Below, in pieces: positions 22,084 through 32,430 of a stretch of DNA of 64,000 nt. The stretch covers positions 31,991,453 to 32,055,452 of the forward strand of contig OY759215.1 of assembly GCA_963662175.1 (NCBI GenBank), given 5' to 3'. Numbering within the stretch: the stretch's first letter is position 1; each line of letters begins with the position of its first letter. This stretch comes from Aradus depressus. Lineage: Eukaryota; Arthropoda; Insecta; Hemiptera; Aradidae. A program made the translations under genes and the position numbers. The notes beneath the pieces were generated by a model, which worked only from the letters and a program-made list of their open reading frames with translations, was not told where the DNA came from and did not search any database.

Positions 22084-22790
22084 CGAGGTGTGTTAAAAAA
22101 ATAACGGGAATTTTCGGTTTTTGAAAAGAATTTTATTTATTCGTCTACATCAATGTTATCCTCTTCAAAATAGTCCCCATTAGATATTATACACTTATGC
22201 CAGCGCTTCTTCCAATCCCCGAAACACTTCTGGAACTCGATCTTTGGGATATCATTTAGCTCTCTCAGCGATGAGCTTTTAATCTCATCTATGCTTGTGA
22301 AACGACGGCCCTTTAAGGTTCTCTTTATTGTTGGGAACAGAAAGAAGTCACACGGAGCCATGTCTGGCGAATATGGAGGGGCATCATTACAGTGTTGTTC
22401 TTAGCCAAAAATTCACGAATAAGTAATGAAGTGTGAGCAGGAGCATTATCGTGGTGCAAAAGCCATGAATTGTTTCGCCACAAATTCGGGCTTTTTTTCG
22501 GATCGCTTCACACAAACGGCGTTGCACTTGTAGGTAGTACTCCTTATTGATCGTTTGACCTTGTGGCAAGAACTCATGGTGCACTATGCCGTTAAAATCG
22601 AAAAACACAATGAGCATGACCTTCACATTCGACCGCACTTGTCGAGCTTTCATACCACAAGCAGACTCACCAAAAGCAATATTTAACATTTCTAAAACTT
22701 TGCTGCAATTTATTCCATTCTTATAGCAAAATTTAATGCAAATTCTTTGATCCATTTTGTAAATTCGCGGATAGTAAAACCTCTTTGACA
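22084..22790 (-). mobile_element. Mariner remnant with one inverted repeat
   Basis: The plus-strand left end (22084, after TA) starts cgaggtgtgttaaaaaaata, a mariner-type terminal repeat and the 3' end of the element. The transposase remnant follows on the minus strand. No matching repeat was found beyond 22790, so the 5' end is lost. Confidence 0.8.
22137..22755 (-). pseudogene. Mariner transposase, internally deleted and frameshifted
   Basis: Minus-strand reading begins MDQRICIKFCYKNGINCSKV, the N-terminal helix-turn-helix, then jumps into KARQVRSNVKVMLIVFFDFN, so roughly a hundred residues are missing. The catalytic core survives: first Asp in VFFDFNGIVHHEF, second in HHDNAPAH, third in MAPCDFFLFP, i.e. 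a DD34D arrangement. One frameshift lies in the Lys-rich run near 22490 and another between TVMMP and SPDMAP (about 22385). Inactive. Confidence 0.88.
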
Positions 22791-23364
22791 GCTGACAGCA
22801 GACTAAACATCCGGTCTGGACACCTTAGGATCCAAACTAGCCCACTGTTCCAACATCTGGTTGAAAATAATGTGCACATTGGTAACATAAGCGATCGTAA
22901 ATCTGAAGGGAGAGAAGTAACTTCCATAATCGTGGAAATGTGTAACATGAAATATCATAAATTGTAGAGAATGGTGAGGTCGTAAAGTTGTATAATGTTG
23001 GCTAATCTGAAAGATATTGTGTTTTGATAGAGAGGCAAGTTTGTAGGACTGTAGGGCTGGTCAGCACTGGGAGATATGACCAATGACCCATGACTCTGAC
23101 CAGCCCATTGACAGATGTCAATGACAACTGGTCACTCCTCCAATCACTTGCACTTGTTACCATTGACCACTCTCCACTATAGACTGTCCTCACAGAAGGG
23201 CCCTCTTCTCCCCTCCCCACTCCCTTCTTATCACCCTGTTTTTTGTCCATCCTGTTTGTGTCCAGTTGGTGAGTTGGTCACTGATTCCCAAGCTAATATT
23301 TACTTTGGACACACTTCATCCCAGTGTCCATTTCTCCCCCACCCCTCTTCTCTAGTGTTTATTC
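22791..23364. other. Unclassified segment with TGACCA/TGGTCA-rich part
   Basis: 22791-23030 is unremarkable. 23040-23350 is less AT-rich and dense in tgacca/ggtca words on both strands (e.g. tgaccaatgacccatgac, ctggtcactcctcc). It borders repeat B. Frames on both strands are not convincing genes. Confidence 0.35.
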
Positions 23365-23956
23365 AAACTGACCATCGTATTTTTTTTCGTTATTTGTATG
23401 CTGATTCCAATCTGTGTGCTAAAAAATAAAATTTCATTAAAAACACTAGCTTCATTCTAAAAAAAAATATCTAACAAACATCGGTCCTTAGTTTATTTTA
23501 TCTAGGAGCTAAAATAAACTTAAGCACGCCGTCCTTCGGATGGGACGTTAAGCGATGGTCCCGAACCTGTACGATGTCAAATACTCGTTAAAGACCCCTA
23601 CCCTAGATGAATAAAAATTTAGGGTCGAGCTTATGTTCACCAGAGTGATGAAAGACCGCTTTGGTAGTAGGCGATATGACCTCGTAGTTAAAGCCCGGGT
23701 ATGAGTCATAAAACCTAACCTAACCTCTAACAATAATCTCCCCATGTAGTGTACTTGATGTATATCACTCAAATAGTTAGGCAAACTCGGTCAAAAGTTT
23801 GATTCAACGGCAACATCCTGCCTGATCTAAGCAAATAATATACATTTGATAGCTAATTGAACTGTTTAGAAATGTAATTCAGGAGCGTACAGCCTAACTT
23901 CTCGGAGGGGGTCATTTGGAGAAAATTAAACACAAACTATCACTATATTATATATA
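23365..23956 (+). repeat. Repeat family B, interrupted copy
   Basis: Reverse of 2148-2490. From actgaccatcgtatt to cacaaactatcactatatta, interrupted by a 5'-truncated SINE-1 at 23483-23725 and abutted by a full SINE-1 at 23957. The paralogue at 2148-2490 shows the pre-insertion sequence. Confidence 0.75.
23483..23725 (+). mobile_element. SINE-1, 5'-truncated, with 13-bp TSD
   Basis: Starts at ggtccttagtttatttta, so the tRNA head is missing, and ends in cataaaacctaacctaacc. Flanks tctaacaaacatc (23470-23482) and tctaacaataatc (23726-23738) form a target duplication with two mismatches. The empty-site paralogue reads tctaacaagcatc (reverse of 2345-2357). 5' truncation plus duplication fits target-primed insertion. 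Confidence 0.9.
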
Positions 23957-24295
23957 GAGGGCGCCGGTAGCTCAGTGGTATGCGTGCTTGCCTTCTGAGC
24001 TCGAGATCGTGGGTTCGAAACCCAGCCGAGGCCCTTAGTTTATTTTATCTGAGAAAATAAACTTAAGCTCGCCGTCCTTCAGATGGGACGTTAATCGGTC
24101 GTCCCGAGCCTGTACGATGTCAGGTACTCGTTAAAGACCCCTACCCTACGTGAATAAAAATTTAGGCTAGGCAAAATTTAGGACTCCCTTAAGAAGAGTA
24201 GGGCTCATGTCCACCAGAGTGACGAATGAGCGCTCTGGTAGTAGGCGATATGAGCTCGTAGTTAAAGCCCGGGCATGAGTCATAATAACTAACTA
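23957..24295 (+). mobile_element. SINE-1, full length, plus strand
   Basis: Head gagggcgccggtagctcagt with A box GGTAGCTCAGTGGTATGCG (23966-23984) and B box GGGTTCGAAACCC (24011-24023), the internal Pol III promoter of a tRNA-derived SINE. Then the unrelated body (cgccgtccttcagatggg, tactcgttaaagacccc, gcgctctggtagtaggcg) and a tail cataataactaactat. The head does not fold into a closed acceptor stem, so it is not a tRNA gene. Confidence 0.93.
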
Positions 24296-24896
24296 TTTAT
24301 CATTGATCATTTGTGACATCAAATCGCGTTTTTCGCGTAAATTTAGAGCTGTTGTTTGCAAGATACTAGTTAAAAAAACATTTTCTTAACTGCAAATTTT
24401 TTAATTAATTATTTTAAAAATTCAAATTTTGCAATAAAAAAATTATTAATAATAATAAGTTCTGGGTCTCAGTCTAATGAAGGTAGCAGAGAGAGATGCA
24501 CAATATGTCAACTAGAAATGAACTATAACTCATATAAAATAATTATTTTAACTATGTTTAAAATTAATTATATTAAATATATTATGTCAATCTTCATTTC
24601 TATGTCAAGCAGCTAATTATCATAATATAAAATTTTTATTCAAATGATTTTGTAGTTGAAAATGTATTAATAGGAAATGATTTGAACTCAGTTAGTTTTC
24701 ATCAGACTAATATAAATAACCAAGTTTCAAATTTCCTCATAATGTCTCTTTAATGCTTGGGGGGGGGGGGGGGTTATGACCCCTAGGACTCCCTCCCCCC
24801 CTTGCATATGCGCCTGTTGAAATTGGGGAGGGGGACTTATTAAATTTGTACGCATTTATAAATCACTGCAAGATCAAAGATAAATATTACCTTTGA
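24296..24896. other. No gene seen; G-run at 24759-24773
   Basis: AT-rich DNA with a 15-base G-run followed by a C-rich stretch (24781-24800) that could pair with it. Nothing coding. Confidence 0.4.
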
Positions 24897-25280
24897 AATG
24901 CCATTACATCTTTTATCCTAATAAATACAACCCAAATCAACTCTCCATATCTAAACCTGAATGCTGCTTTCTTATACATATATCAAAGTATTGGCTCAAT
25001 TACATCTAATCTTAAAATTAGTTACAAAAATAATGTATACACCCTTAATCCCCAGGAACTTTGTACAATGTGTAATAAAAACGAATTGGAAGACGTATAC
25101 CACCTGTTAATATCCTGTCCTAACTCCCCCATTAGAAGCCACTTCCTGCCTCAGAGTGTCAACATGGACAGATCCAACTTCCATACATCACTTCCTGTCG
25201 ATAATAAGAATGAGATTTCAAATATTTTCTGTTATATAACCTACGCTTTGAAACATGAAGCAATCATCGTTAATGAATAA
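24897..25280 (+). pseudogene. LINE ORF2 C-terminus with zinc knuckle
   Basis: One open frame (about 127 codons, ending TAA) with SPYLNLNAAFLYIYQSIG, LYTLNPQELCTMCNK-type sequence and the cluster CTMCNKNELEDVYHLLISCP (C-x2-C-x8-H-x4-C), as in the C-terminal domain of many LINE ORF2 proteins. The RT is absent. A 3' UTR-like stretch to about 25350 follows. Clade not determined; unlike the R1-type copy at 9822. Confidence 0.65.
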
Positions 25281-25899
25281 TGTATTTTTTCGTTACTCCA
25301 TCATCGGGTTTGATTATAAACTAGTTGAAATCTTAACCCTTTAATAAAACCTGATATATAAGAATGGTTTGAACTCAGCAAACTTGCCTTAATTTTTCCG
25401 CCATAATCAAGTAGCGCCATTTTTATAAAAAGGGAGCCTTAATTTCTTATACATGAGGCGAGAAAATTTGTAAAATTCACTGTTATTTTATTCTCTTGTT
25501 ATTAAAGAATCAATGAAGGAATGAAAAGGGGCTATGTACTTCAAATTTTGGCATGTAGGCCACTCAAAACTTAGCTACGTCACTTGTTAAGTTGATCTTT
25601 TTTGTTTAACTATAACAGTATGAGTATGGGTGAGGGCTGCCACGTGACCCCTCAGAAAGGGTGCCAGTGAGACAGGTCTCGTGGCTCCTGATGACCTGAT
25701 AGAAAGGGTTCTTTAGTCGACCGGAACCCATCAATCAATCCTTCAATCATCTCCTTTTCAATGTTCATCGATAGTTTTAAAATATAAAATTATATATTTG
25801 GTCTAGCCAATACAGTTGTGGCCGATCTGTGTGCGCTCCTGCAACATCTTACGATGAGTATATTTCTTGGTGATAGGCGGGTATAGTGGACTTACTTGT
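25281..25899. other. No gene seen
   Basis: Possible 3' UTR of the preceding LINE, then AT-rich DNA and a GC-balanced block at 25620-25740 ending in atcaatcaatccttcaatca, which looks like the simple-repeat tail of another LINE. Not firm. Confidence 0.3.
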
Positions 25900-25995
25900 T
25901 AGATAAGTAATACAGATGTAACAATCCAACTTATATTTTATTTTTACCACAACTAGTTTTGACGATTTGCTGTCTTCAGGTGGTGAATCTGAACA
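25900..25995 (-). repeat. Penelope-type fragment (ACTAGT palindrome)
   Basis: Minus strand: CTGAAGA, cagcaaatcgtc, AAAA (GAAA lost one base identity), then the palindrome ACTAGT and tgtggtaaaaataaaat. It shares the AGTTGTGG block with 4025-4095. The hairpin is weak here. Confidence 0.4.
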
Positions 25996-26699
25996 TATAT
26001 AAACCAAAAATTAGACTAGAATTTATTAGCCTTCACAGCTCATGTTAATCATTAATAATAAATAAGTCAAACAAATACATCGCAATTATATAGAAATTTA
26101 AAAATATAATCAACAATTAATTATATTAAGGTAGGGGGGAGAAAAACGAAAGTAGATTTTCTATTTACAATCAGGGATATACAAATTAAAGAAAACATAA
26201 AAAATCAAATACAAGGGGAATAAAACAATCAATTTGATATGTTGGGATTTTTTGAAAAGCAAAAATAGAATATGTAGGAAATAAAAAAATATTGATAAAT
26301 ATAGATTAGATCGATAGTAATGAAACCTTAACCTCAGGTTACCCTAAGATTTTGGTGAGATGGGACCTCAAATAAAAGGTAATTATATTAAGATTTGACA
26401 TATTGGGAATAATAGATATTTTGTGAGAAATACTGAAAGTACTTACTTATCATGTTTGATTATAGGGGAGTAGAATGGAGGAACGAGTGAGGTGTGATAA
26501 TATATGAGGAAGTTTTTATAACTGGAAATAAACAAATATTAATATAAATATTAAAGAAGGATACTGGAGAATGTGCCAAGGGACGAAATAGGGTTGAAAT
26601 ACTGATGAAAAAATAAAAATAAATGTAGAAAGGGAGACCATATGGCCAAAAAGTGTGTATTTATAATACATAACACCTATACATCAACAATTACCTTAT

Positions 26700-27200
26700 C
26701 AGAGAAGGAGTCAAAGAGTTTTTTTGTTTTCTGACATTTCTTTTTTCCAATTTTTCGAACTAGTCGAATGTTTTTGTCGGCCAGAAACCTGTGACTTGTG
26801 ACCATAAGGTGGTCTTTGAATTCAGAAAATCTATTAGACCTGGAGATGTCCCCCTACTTATAGGTATCTTTCGACCTGACTGGCTGACATAAGAAGCCCC
26901 ACATTCGCAGGTAATTTGGTAGACCCCATTTCTATCTGGATTGAATCCCACACCCTTCCTTCCTCAACATGTTTGCTACTGTAGAGGATACATCCCCTAT
27001 TTATGGGATAGAGAAAAGGCCCTTCACCTCCCTATCTGATATCCGGCTACTATACCCTTCCATGACAACAGCAGCCATCCTTTTATTTTTTATAAGTGAC
27101 CCAACTAACTTGGGATTATAACCTATCTCATGATGAGAGTATTCTCTCTTTGGCAAATCTAACTTTATAGCTAAAGTAGGACAACAGCCTGTAGTGACCA
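26700..27200 (-). pseudogene. Penelope-like element C-terminus, GIY-YIG endonuclease remnant
   Basis: Minus strand. One frame gives SHHEIGYNPKLVGSLIKNKR to EVKGLFSIP, continuing after a stop as IGDVSSTVANMLRKEG; a second frame gives GVYQITCECGASYVSQSGRK. The latter is the GIY-YIG-type motif of Penelope-like elements (Y-Q-I/Y-C...YVGQ...GR pattern, with G to S in YVSQ). Frame breaks near 26955 and 27000 make it inactive. The RT half is absent. It supports the view that Penelope-like elements have been active in this genome. Confidence 0.75.
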
Positions 27201-27205
27201 AAAAA

Positions 27206-27575
27206 ATCGGTGAATCACAGGCAAGGTACTTCCCCAAAACGAATTAATCAATTAACTTCCTCCAAAACAAATTGAGTTTGGCCAAAAAATCAATAGTTGA
27301 CTTACATAGGGGCTTCTGAAGTGTCAATATAGTCATATTATCGAGAGTTTAGTTTTGAGTTTGGTCTTAAGCTTCCCCTTAATTCCCTCCTTTCTATTGG
27401 TCGATTGAGCTGAAAATTAATGCATGTTGTCCTTGGCGGGTTACACACATAGCCTTTTTTTTATTTTTCATTTTTAGAACCAAAGGGTGGAAAACATCAA
27501 ATTACAGTAAAAAATTAACATTGAATTTCTGACCGATTACACAACTTTCCCTATACTTCTTATCTGGGGAAGTTC
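27206..27575 (+). repeat. Family A copy, internally deleted
   Basis: From aatcggtgaatcacaggcaa through gaattaatcaattaac to tttccctatacttcttatct and ggggaag. Both ends are present but middle units are missing (~370 bp instead of the longer forms). Confidence 0.7.
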
Positions 27576-27687
27576 CTTAGGGGTAGTTTCTCAGAGCATA
27601 GCAAATAAACTCCTTGCAAATACATTTCATGCGTATATAATTTTAATCATTGCCATCAATTAATTAATCTGTACTTCTGATATAAAC

Positions 27688-28149
27688 ATGAGGCCAGAGC
27701 TGACATACGGGTCGGAGACGTGGACCCTCACCGTGGCGGAAGATAGGTGTCTTGACATCTTCGAGAGGAGAATACTCCGCAGGATCTTCGGTCCCACCCA
27801 GGAGGAGGGCGTCTGGCGCATCCGATACAACCAGGAGTTGTAAGCACTCTATACAGAGCCAAAATTGTCGCACTGAATTAGAGTTGCCAGACTCCGTTGG
27901 GCTGGAGATGTAAGACGGATGGACGAGGACCTTATACGCAGGAAACTCGTGAATGTGACACCGGAGGGTAGGAGAAGAGTGGAACGACCCAGAAGAAGAT
28001 GGTTGGAGACCGTGAACAGAGACGCAAGACGGTTTGGTGCGGTGGGCTGGTGGAGACGCCTAGGACAGAGCTGCATGGGGACATTTCCTGGAGGAGGCCA
28101 AGGCTCTTGACGGGCTGTAGCGCCTATGATGATGATGATGATGATGATA
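27688..28149 (+). mobile_element. RTE-type LINE 3' fragment, two nonsense codons, (GAT)n tail
   Basis: A single frame runs 27688-28110 with only two stops, TAA at 27841 and TGA at 27874. Key residues RPELTYGSETWTLTVAED, FERRILRRIFGP, RLRWAGDVRRMDED and GRRRVERPRRRWLETV are typical of the ORF2 C-terminus of RTE-like LINEs. It ends in (GAT)n at 28128-28149, matching the trinucleotide tails of RTE elements. gatataaac occurs at 27679-27687 and 28147-28155, a probable target duplication. The target is a diverged tandem array (atcattg(c/g)catcaattaat repeated at about 27645 and 28161). Confidence 0.8.
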
Positions 28150-28240
28150 TAAACTTATAATTTCGATCATTGGCATCAATTAATTAATCTGTATTTCTGA
28201 TATAAACATATATAAAATCAATCGTTGCCATCAATTTAAC

Positions 28241-29149
28241 TAAAATTAATAATTATTTCTTATTTTGTTTCTCATTTTTCTATTTCGTAATAGACTAAAA
28301 TTATAGGTCATTTTACGATTACTAATCCAACTAATAGTGAGAATTCCGATAGAAAATAGTTTTACAAACCAGCCTTTATATTATTAGACCTGTCGCACTA
28401 ATCGACTATTTGTAAACCGAAGAGCTCTTCTTGTTAGACCGACAGGAGTCTAAAGTCTAAAGTGGGGGAATGTCAAAAATAACATTCCGAAAATACCATT
28501 TTCCATCAGACACAATAACAGATAAATCTAAAAATATAGACCGTAACGATGAGGATGTTCTTTGAAGCATCTTCTGGATAAATCTACAAATATACTAAGT
28601 ATTCCTCGAATAATCAGTACAATAACAATGTATTCTAGCCAAATGGTTCACTCAATCTCTCTCGAGAAGAACGAGTACTTAGAAATAAAATAAACTTACT
28701 AATACAAATAAAATTGTATGCGAGTGGTTGTCTGTATAAAAAAAACTTAAGTGAAAACTATTCCCGATTAACCGGAGTTATGATAGGGAAGGGTGTTGAG
28801 AAACAATATTATTTATTTGTACGAGGTATATCTAGGTAGCAGTACGGGAAAAAGTGTGTGTAACCTCCCTCTCTCTCCTCACATTGTTATGTTATTGAGA
28901 CCTATAGATTCTTTATATATTCCAATAACCATTAACAGGTTATGGGCCCAGAATGTCTACGGAAAAATATAATATTGTGCCTTTATATAATATTGAGTAA
29001 ATTACAGTGCTTGGGTTCATCCAGGACTGAGAAATATTCATTTTGAACCTTGCTTTTACTGGAATTTAACTCCAGCGGTCTCTGTGCGCTATACAATATC
29101 ATACAAGCAGACCAGTGACAAAGGGTAATGCTAAGTAACATTTGCACAT
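28241..29149. other. No gene seen
   Basis: Mixed AT-rich DNA. No ORF or recognised repeat; unclassified. Confidence 0.4.
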
Positions 29150-29421
29150 TAGTTAGCTATTGTGGCTCATGCCCGGGCTATAAGTACGAGGTCATGAGTG
29201 ACGAAAGAGCCCGAATCTACCTGTATTGGAGTTCTAAATTTGTATTCACCTAGGGTAGGGGTCTTTAACGAGTACCTGATATTGTAAAGGCTCGGGTCCA
29301 TCGCTTAATGTCCAATCCGAAGGATGGCGTGCTCAAGGTTTTTTCACCTCTCATTAGTTGTCGAACCCGTGATCTTGAGCTCCGTAGGCTAGCACGCTAC
29401 CTCTGAGCTCCTGGCGCCCTC
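29150..29421 (-). mobile_element. SINE-1, degraded, minus strand
   Basis: Reverse SINE-1: ttgtggctcatgcccgggct, tagggtaggggtctttaacg, cgcttaatgtcc, then gtcgaacccgtgatcttgag and ctctgagctcctggcgccct. Internal deletions of about 60 bp. Confidence 0.85.
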
Positions 29422-29774
29422 AGACGCCGAGACAAGGCGACCTATTTTGTGGCGCTAAACTCCCCCTGTGTAATGTACAATACGTTTTCTCCAGGTGTCA
29501 CGAACCTAACCCACTTCGTACAAGCGATTTTTAGCTTTCTTGTCTGTCTGTTCTACGTTTCTCCCATCGTTATGGGTAAATGGCTAAACATATTACAACC
29601 AAACTTCGTATTTTGAATCTGTCTCTTATGTATTCATGAAATGTTATTACATTAAGGGTACATAGCATTTCAAAATAAATTAATAGAAGGGGGTTAACGA
29701 TGACTTATACTAAATTTAGTTACAATTATTCCTGAGTTAAAGCACCCACAAAGATCCAAATAAATAAAGACAGA

Positions 29775-29886
29775 GTTCATAACTAGACCTGACGATGGTG
29801 TGAAGCCGAAACCGGTAGTTGTATTTTTATAAATATCTTTAGTGGAATAGACAACATTTCAAAAAATAAGCTTGTTCTATTTATTT
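29775..29886 (+). mobile_element. 112-bp Penelope-type unit with 12-bp TSD
   Basis: A discrete insertion flanked by aataaagacaga at 29763-29774 and 29887-29898 (exact). It contains only the hammerhead-like motif (29789-29817) and a short tail (atctttagtggaatagac, acatttcaaaaaataag). The same sequence makes up both arms of the insertion at 15064-15295. There is no protein-coding capacity. Confidence 0.8.
29786..29822 (+). ncRNA. Hammerhead-like motif, ACCGGT family
   Basis: CTGACGA 29789-29795, extra T, short GGT...GCC hairpin (29797-29807), GAAA 29808-29811, palindrome ACCGGT 29811-29816 then A. GAC before the core can pair with GTT after it. In a hammerhead, ACCGGT would be a minimal stem III that could form between two copies, with cleavage after GTA. 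The extra T before the hairpin departs from the canonical core. Activity is untested. Confidence 0.35.
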
Positions 29887-30005
29887 AATAAAGACAGACA
29901 TAAGGAAGTCAAAACATGTTCAGGAGACCTTGAAACGAGAAATTCCATTGAAAACTAAATCTCGGATTTTCGCAAGATTACAATACATTCTTATACTAAA
30001 GAAGT

Positions 30006-30744
30006 AAAACATTTGAAACATTGAATTAAATTTTTAATTTTGTATTCATGTTCACATTTTTCTCAATTTAGAGCTAAGAAAATTGCAGTTTTTGCAGTTC
30101 TTTAGCAGTTCTCGAGTGAATGAGGGAGCTGACACAAGTTGACTAAAATTTGAGTGAAGTAATGGTTTACGGGCTAATAATTTTATTCAAAAGAACCCAT
30201 TACCATCTATGACTGTTTCTATAGGCTGGCAGAAATCTGTACGATCATCCTAAGACAATCACACATCTGGGCCACTTTACCATAGGGCAACCAGGCTCCA
30301 TTAGACACTCCGAGTTAGGCCAACTGTCACAATGCACTAATATAAATAAAAACTATCCAGTTTCAGCTTCCTGATCCTTTTTATGAAAATGGCACATTTT
30401 GTTTTACCTTGGTCTGTCGGTTTTATCTATGCAAGCATAAGGAGACCCCCCCTCCCATGCCAGGGTTAATAACGCATGCAGGCCGAACAGGACAAAAGAG
30501 AAACCAATACAAATACGGAAAGGGAACCGGCAATAAATTGAAACTGATGTGGATCGTCAGGGGAAATCAGTGATGCAATGGGGAGAAAGAGGGAAATGAT
30601 AGCGTGTCCCTGGCTGGCCATGGGGAGCAACTCATCCGAGACACCGTACCGTACGTAGCTCCCACCCCAACCATTCAAACTGTACTTATTTCATTTGTCT
30701 ATTTGTTCTTAGTCCAAATGACCGTTTTCATTATACTGTGTTTA
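30006..30744. other. No gene seen
   Basis: No supported exon or element. Frames on either strand at 30466-30678 lack recognisable features. Confidence 0.35.
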
Positions 30745-30787
30745 AAAAAAAATTGAACACGCCGTCCTTTGGATGGATCGTTAAGCA
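30745..30787 (+). mobile_element. SINE-1 short fragment
   Basis: Contains cacgccgtcctttggatgg and atcgttaagcagtgg, the middle of SINE-1. Too short to orient further. Confidence 0.55.
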
Positions 30788-30976
30788 GTGGACCCTAGGA
30801 ATATAATAACTAAACATGTCTCCTCTCATTTTGAAAAAACTATAACTCATAAAGTAATTAATTTGTTTAATGCCCTTCCCCATTTAGTGAAGACAATAGG
30901 AACCATAAGAACATTTAAACTTCAACTAAAAATATTTATGTTAATACAGAATTGTTTCCCCATTGTTCAAAAATAA
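30788..30976 (+). pseudogene. LINE RT C-terminal tail remnant
   Basis: About 60 codons: KVINLFNALPHLVKTIGTIR, FKLQLKIFML. The pattern A/N-LFN-LP...I...T-FK-L--FL matches the end of many CR1/jockey-group ORF2 proteins; the equivalent part of the 601-aa frame at 37581 reads SLWNSLPPLIRHSPSMASFK. Short and diverged, so only a moderate call. It is followed by an AT-rich 3' region ending at the motif at 31268. Confidence 0.45.
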
Positions 30977-31267
30977 CCATAAAAAGAAAATCGTGTTACA
31001 TATTGAAAAACATTCTTTGAGACATAGCATACATTTATTGTTTTGGCAGAGTGCCTCCATATACCCTCCTTTAAGGTCTGCCGAATCCACGTTTTAATCA
31101 TTATTTTATATTATTTACCTATATACTAAATTATTTTTCATATTTTTCTCTTTTATCTAATTTTATTACCATTTTATTTTATTTTCATTTATACTTATAT
31201 ATATTTTTTACAATTAATATTGTTATTTTGTTTTCTTACTCTTTTTTTGTATTTCACATACTGTAAC

Positions 31268-31300
31268 CTGAGGAAGGGACGTAAAAAGTCCCAAAATGTC
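31268..31300 (+). ncRNA. Hammerhead-like motif, GGGAC hairpin family
   Basis: CTGAGGA 31268-31274, extra A, perfect 5-bp hairpin GGGAC/GTCCC (31276-31280 and 31288-31292), AAAA in place of GAAA, then TGTC. ATGT would be the CpG-decayed form of the palindrome ACGT, with GTC as the cleavage triplet. The G-to-A change would be expected to abolish activity. A likely relic. Confidence 0.3.
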
Positions 31301-31426
31301 GTGAAAAAGACCCTTCCGGAAATGTAATAAAAAATTATTATCTTTTATTTTTAATTAATATAAAAATATATATAATCTTTATCTTCAATTTCGTGTCATA
31401 TATAACGATTGTTTGAGACCTATTAA

Positions 31427-31957
31427 GTTTTTATTTTTATGTAGGTATTTCAATAATTACCATCTTGTAGCACTTTTTTGGTCTCATTTAATCTTTTTCT
31501 TTATTTTTTCTTCATTACCATACAACAAAAACAATATTTCGTCCTACCAGGACATTTTCAAGTACATCAATTTTTATTTTTTCATTACATACATATATGT
31601 TAAAACTCCTTTTTTTCCCTTATAATATATTCTAATATATCGTGTCATTTTTTTAAATATTGTGCATCTATTTTTATCTACACATTGGTGGTAATTTGTT
31701 ACCACACGTGTGGATAAAAATAGATGCACAATATTTTAAAAAATGATACGATATATTAGAATATATTATAAGGAAAAAAAAGGAGTTTTAACATATATGT
31801 AATGAAAAAATAAAAATTGATGTACTTGAAAATGTCCTGGTAGGACAAAATATTGTTTTTGTTGTATGGTAATGAAGAAAACATAAAGAAAAAGATTAAA
31901 TGAGACCAAAAAAGGGCTATAATATGGTAATTATTGAAATACCTACATAAAAATATA
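31427..31957. repeat. Large palindrome, ~265-bp arms
   Basis: The two halves are near-perfect inverted copies, from atgtaggtatttcaataatt (left) to aattattgaaatacctacat (right), with only a few bases between them near 31694-31699. Each arm carries a third kind of hairpin motif: GTCCT-GGT-AGGAC followed by GAAA (left arm, minus strand) or AAAA (right arm, plus), preceded by CTTGAAAAT. No ORF is credible here. Confidence 0.85.
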
Positions 31958-32149
31958 TATATAATATATTTATTATATATTGTAGTTATCTACTCTATTT
32001 ATTAATATTATTATTTTTGTACTTATATTTTCAAGTATTTATTTTTTAGTAGTATACTAAATTCTAATCCATGTGTGTCAGGCTTTAAGAGTAATATCCG
32101 TTCATCTATCTAATTAACTAAATTAAGCTATAATGAAGTGCATGTAGTA

Positions 32150-32430
32150 ATAACCCAATGAGGACATAACCTGTCATATTTCAGCGATATCGGATGAAGG
32201 GAAGAGGGAGGTTCAGGGGTGGGGGCTCATTTCAAAAAACCCAAATAACTGCTGATGTAATGAATTTATCGTCACAAACTTTAGTATAAGGATTTAGGAG
32301 CCCCTATGGAAGTCAACTATTGAATATTAGCGCTAACGGTCGACTGGAGGGGGAGCAAAAAGTTAATTGTTAATTCATTCTGGGGAAGTACATTGCAGTT
32401 GATCCATCGACGACTTTTTTATTCATTTGA
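32150..32430 (-). repeat. Family A terminal segment, minus strand
   Basis: From aatgaggacataacctgtca through taatgaatttatcg and gttaattgttaattcattct to ttgatccatcgacgactttt, the palindromic end diverged. Confidence 0.65.

Larger units (their letters stand above)
29500..30005. repeat. Repeat family C, interrupted at 29775-29886
   Basis: Contains aagcgatttttagctttctt, gtctgtctgttct, gggtaaatggct and, after the insert, agacagacataaggaagtca and aaattccattgaaaact. A second copy is at 35570-35770 and a partial one near 55880-56060. The second half resembles the last unit of family A, so the two may be related. Confidence 0.5.

Noticed and set aside
23002..23429. Frames on both strands in the TGACCA-rich block
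   Set aside because: No domain; both strands are open owing to composition, and the block borders repeat B.
23957..24030. tRNA gene with A and B boxes
   Set aside because: The acceptor stem does not close and identical heads recur with a common body and tail, so it is a SINE head.
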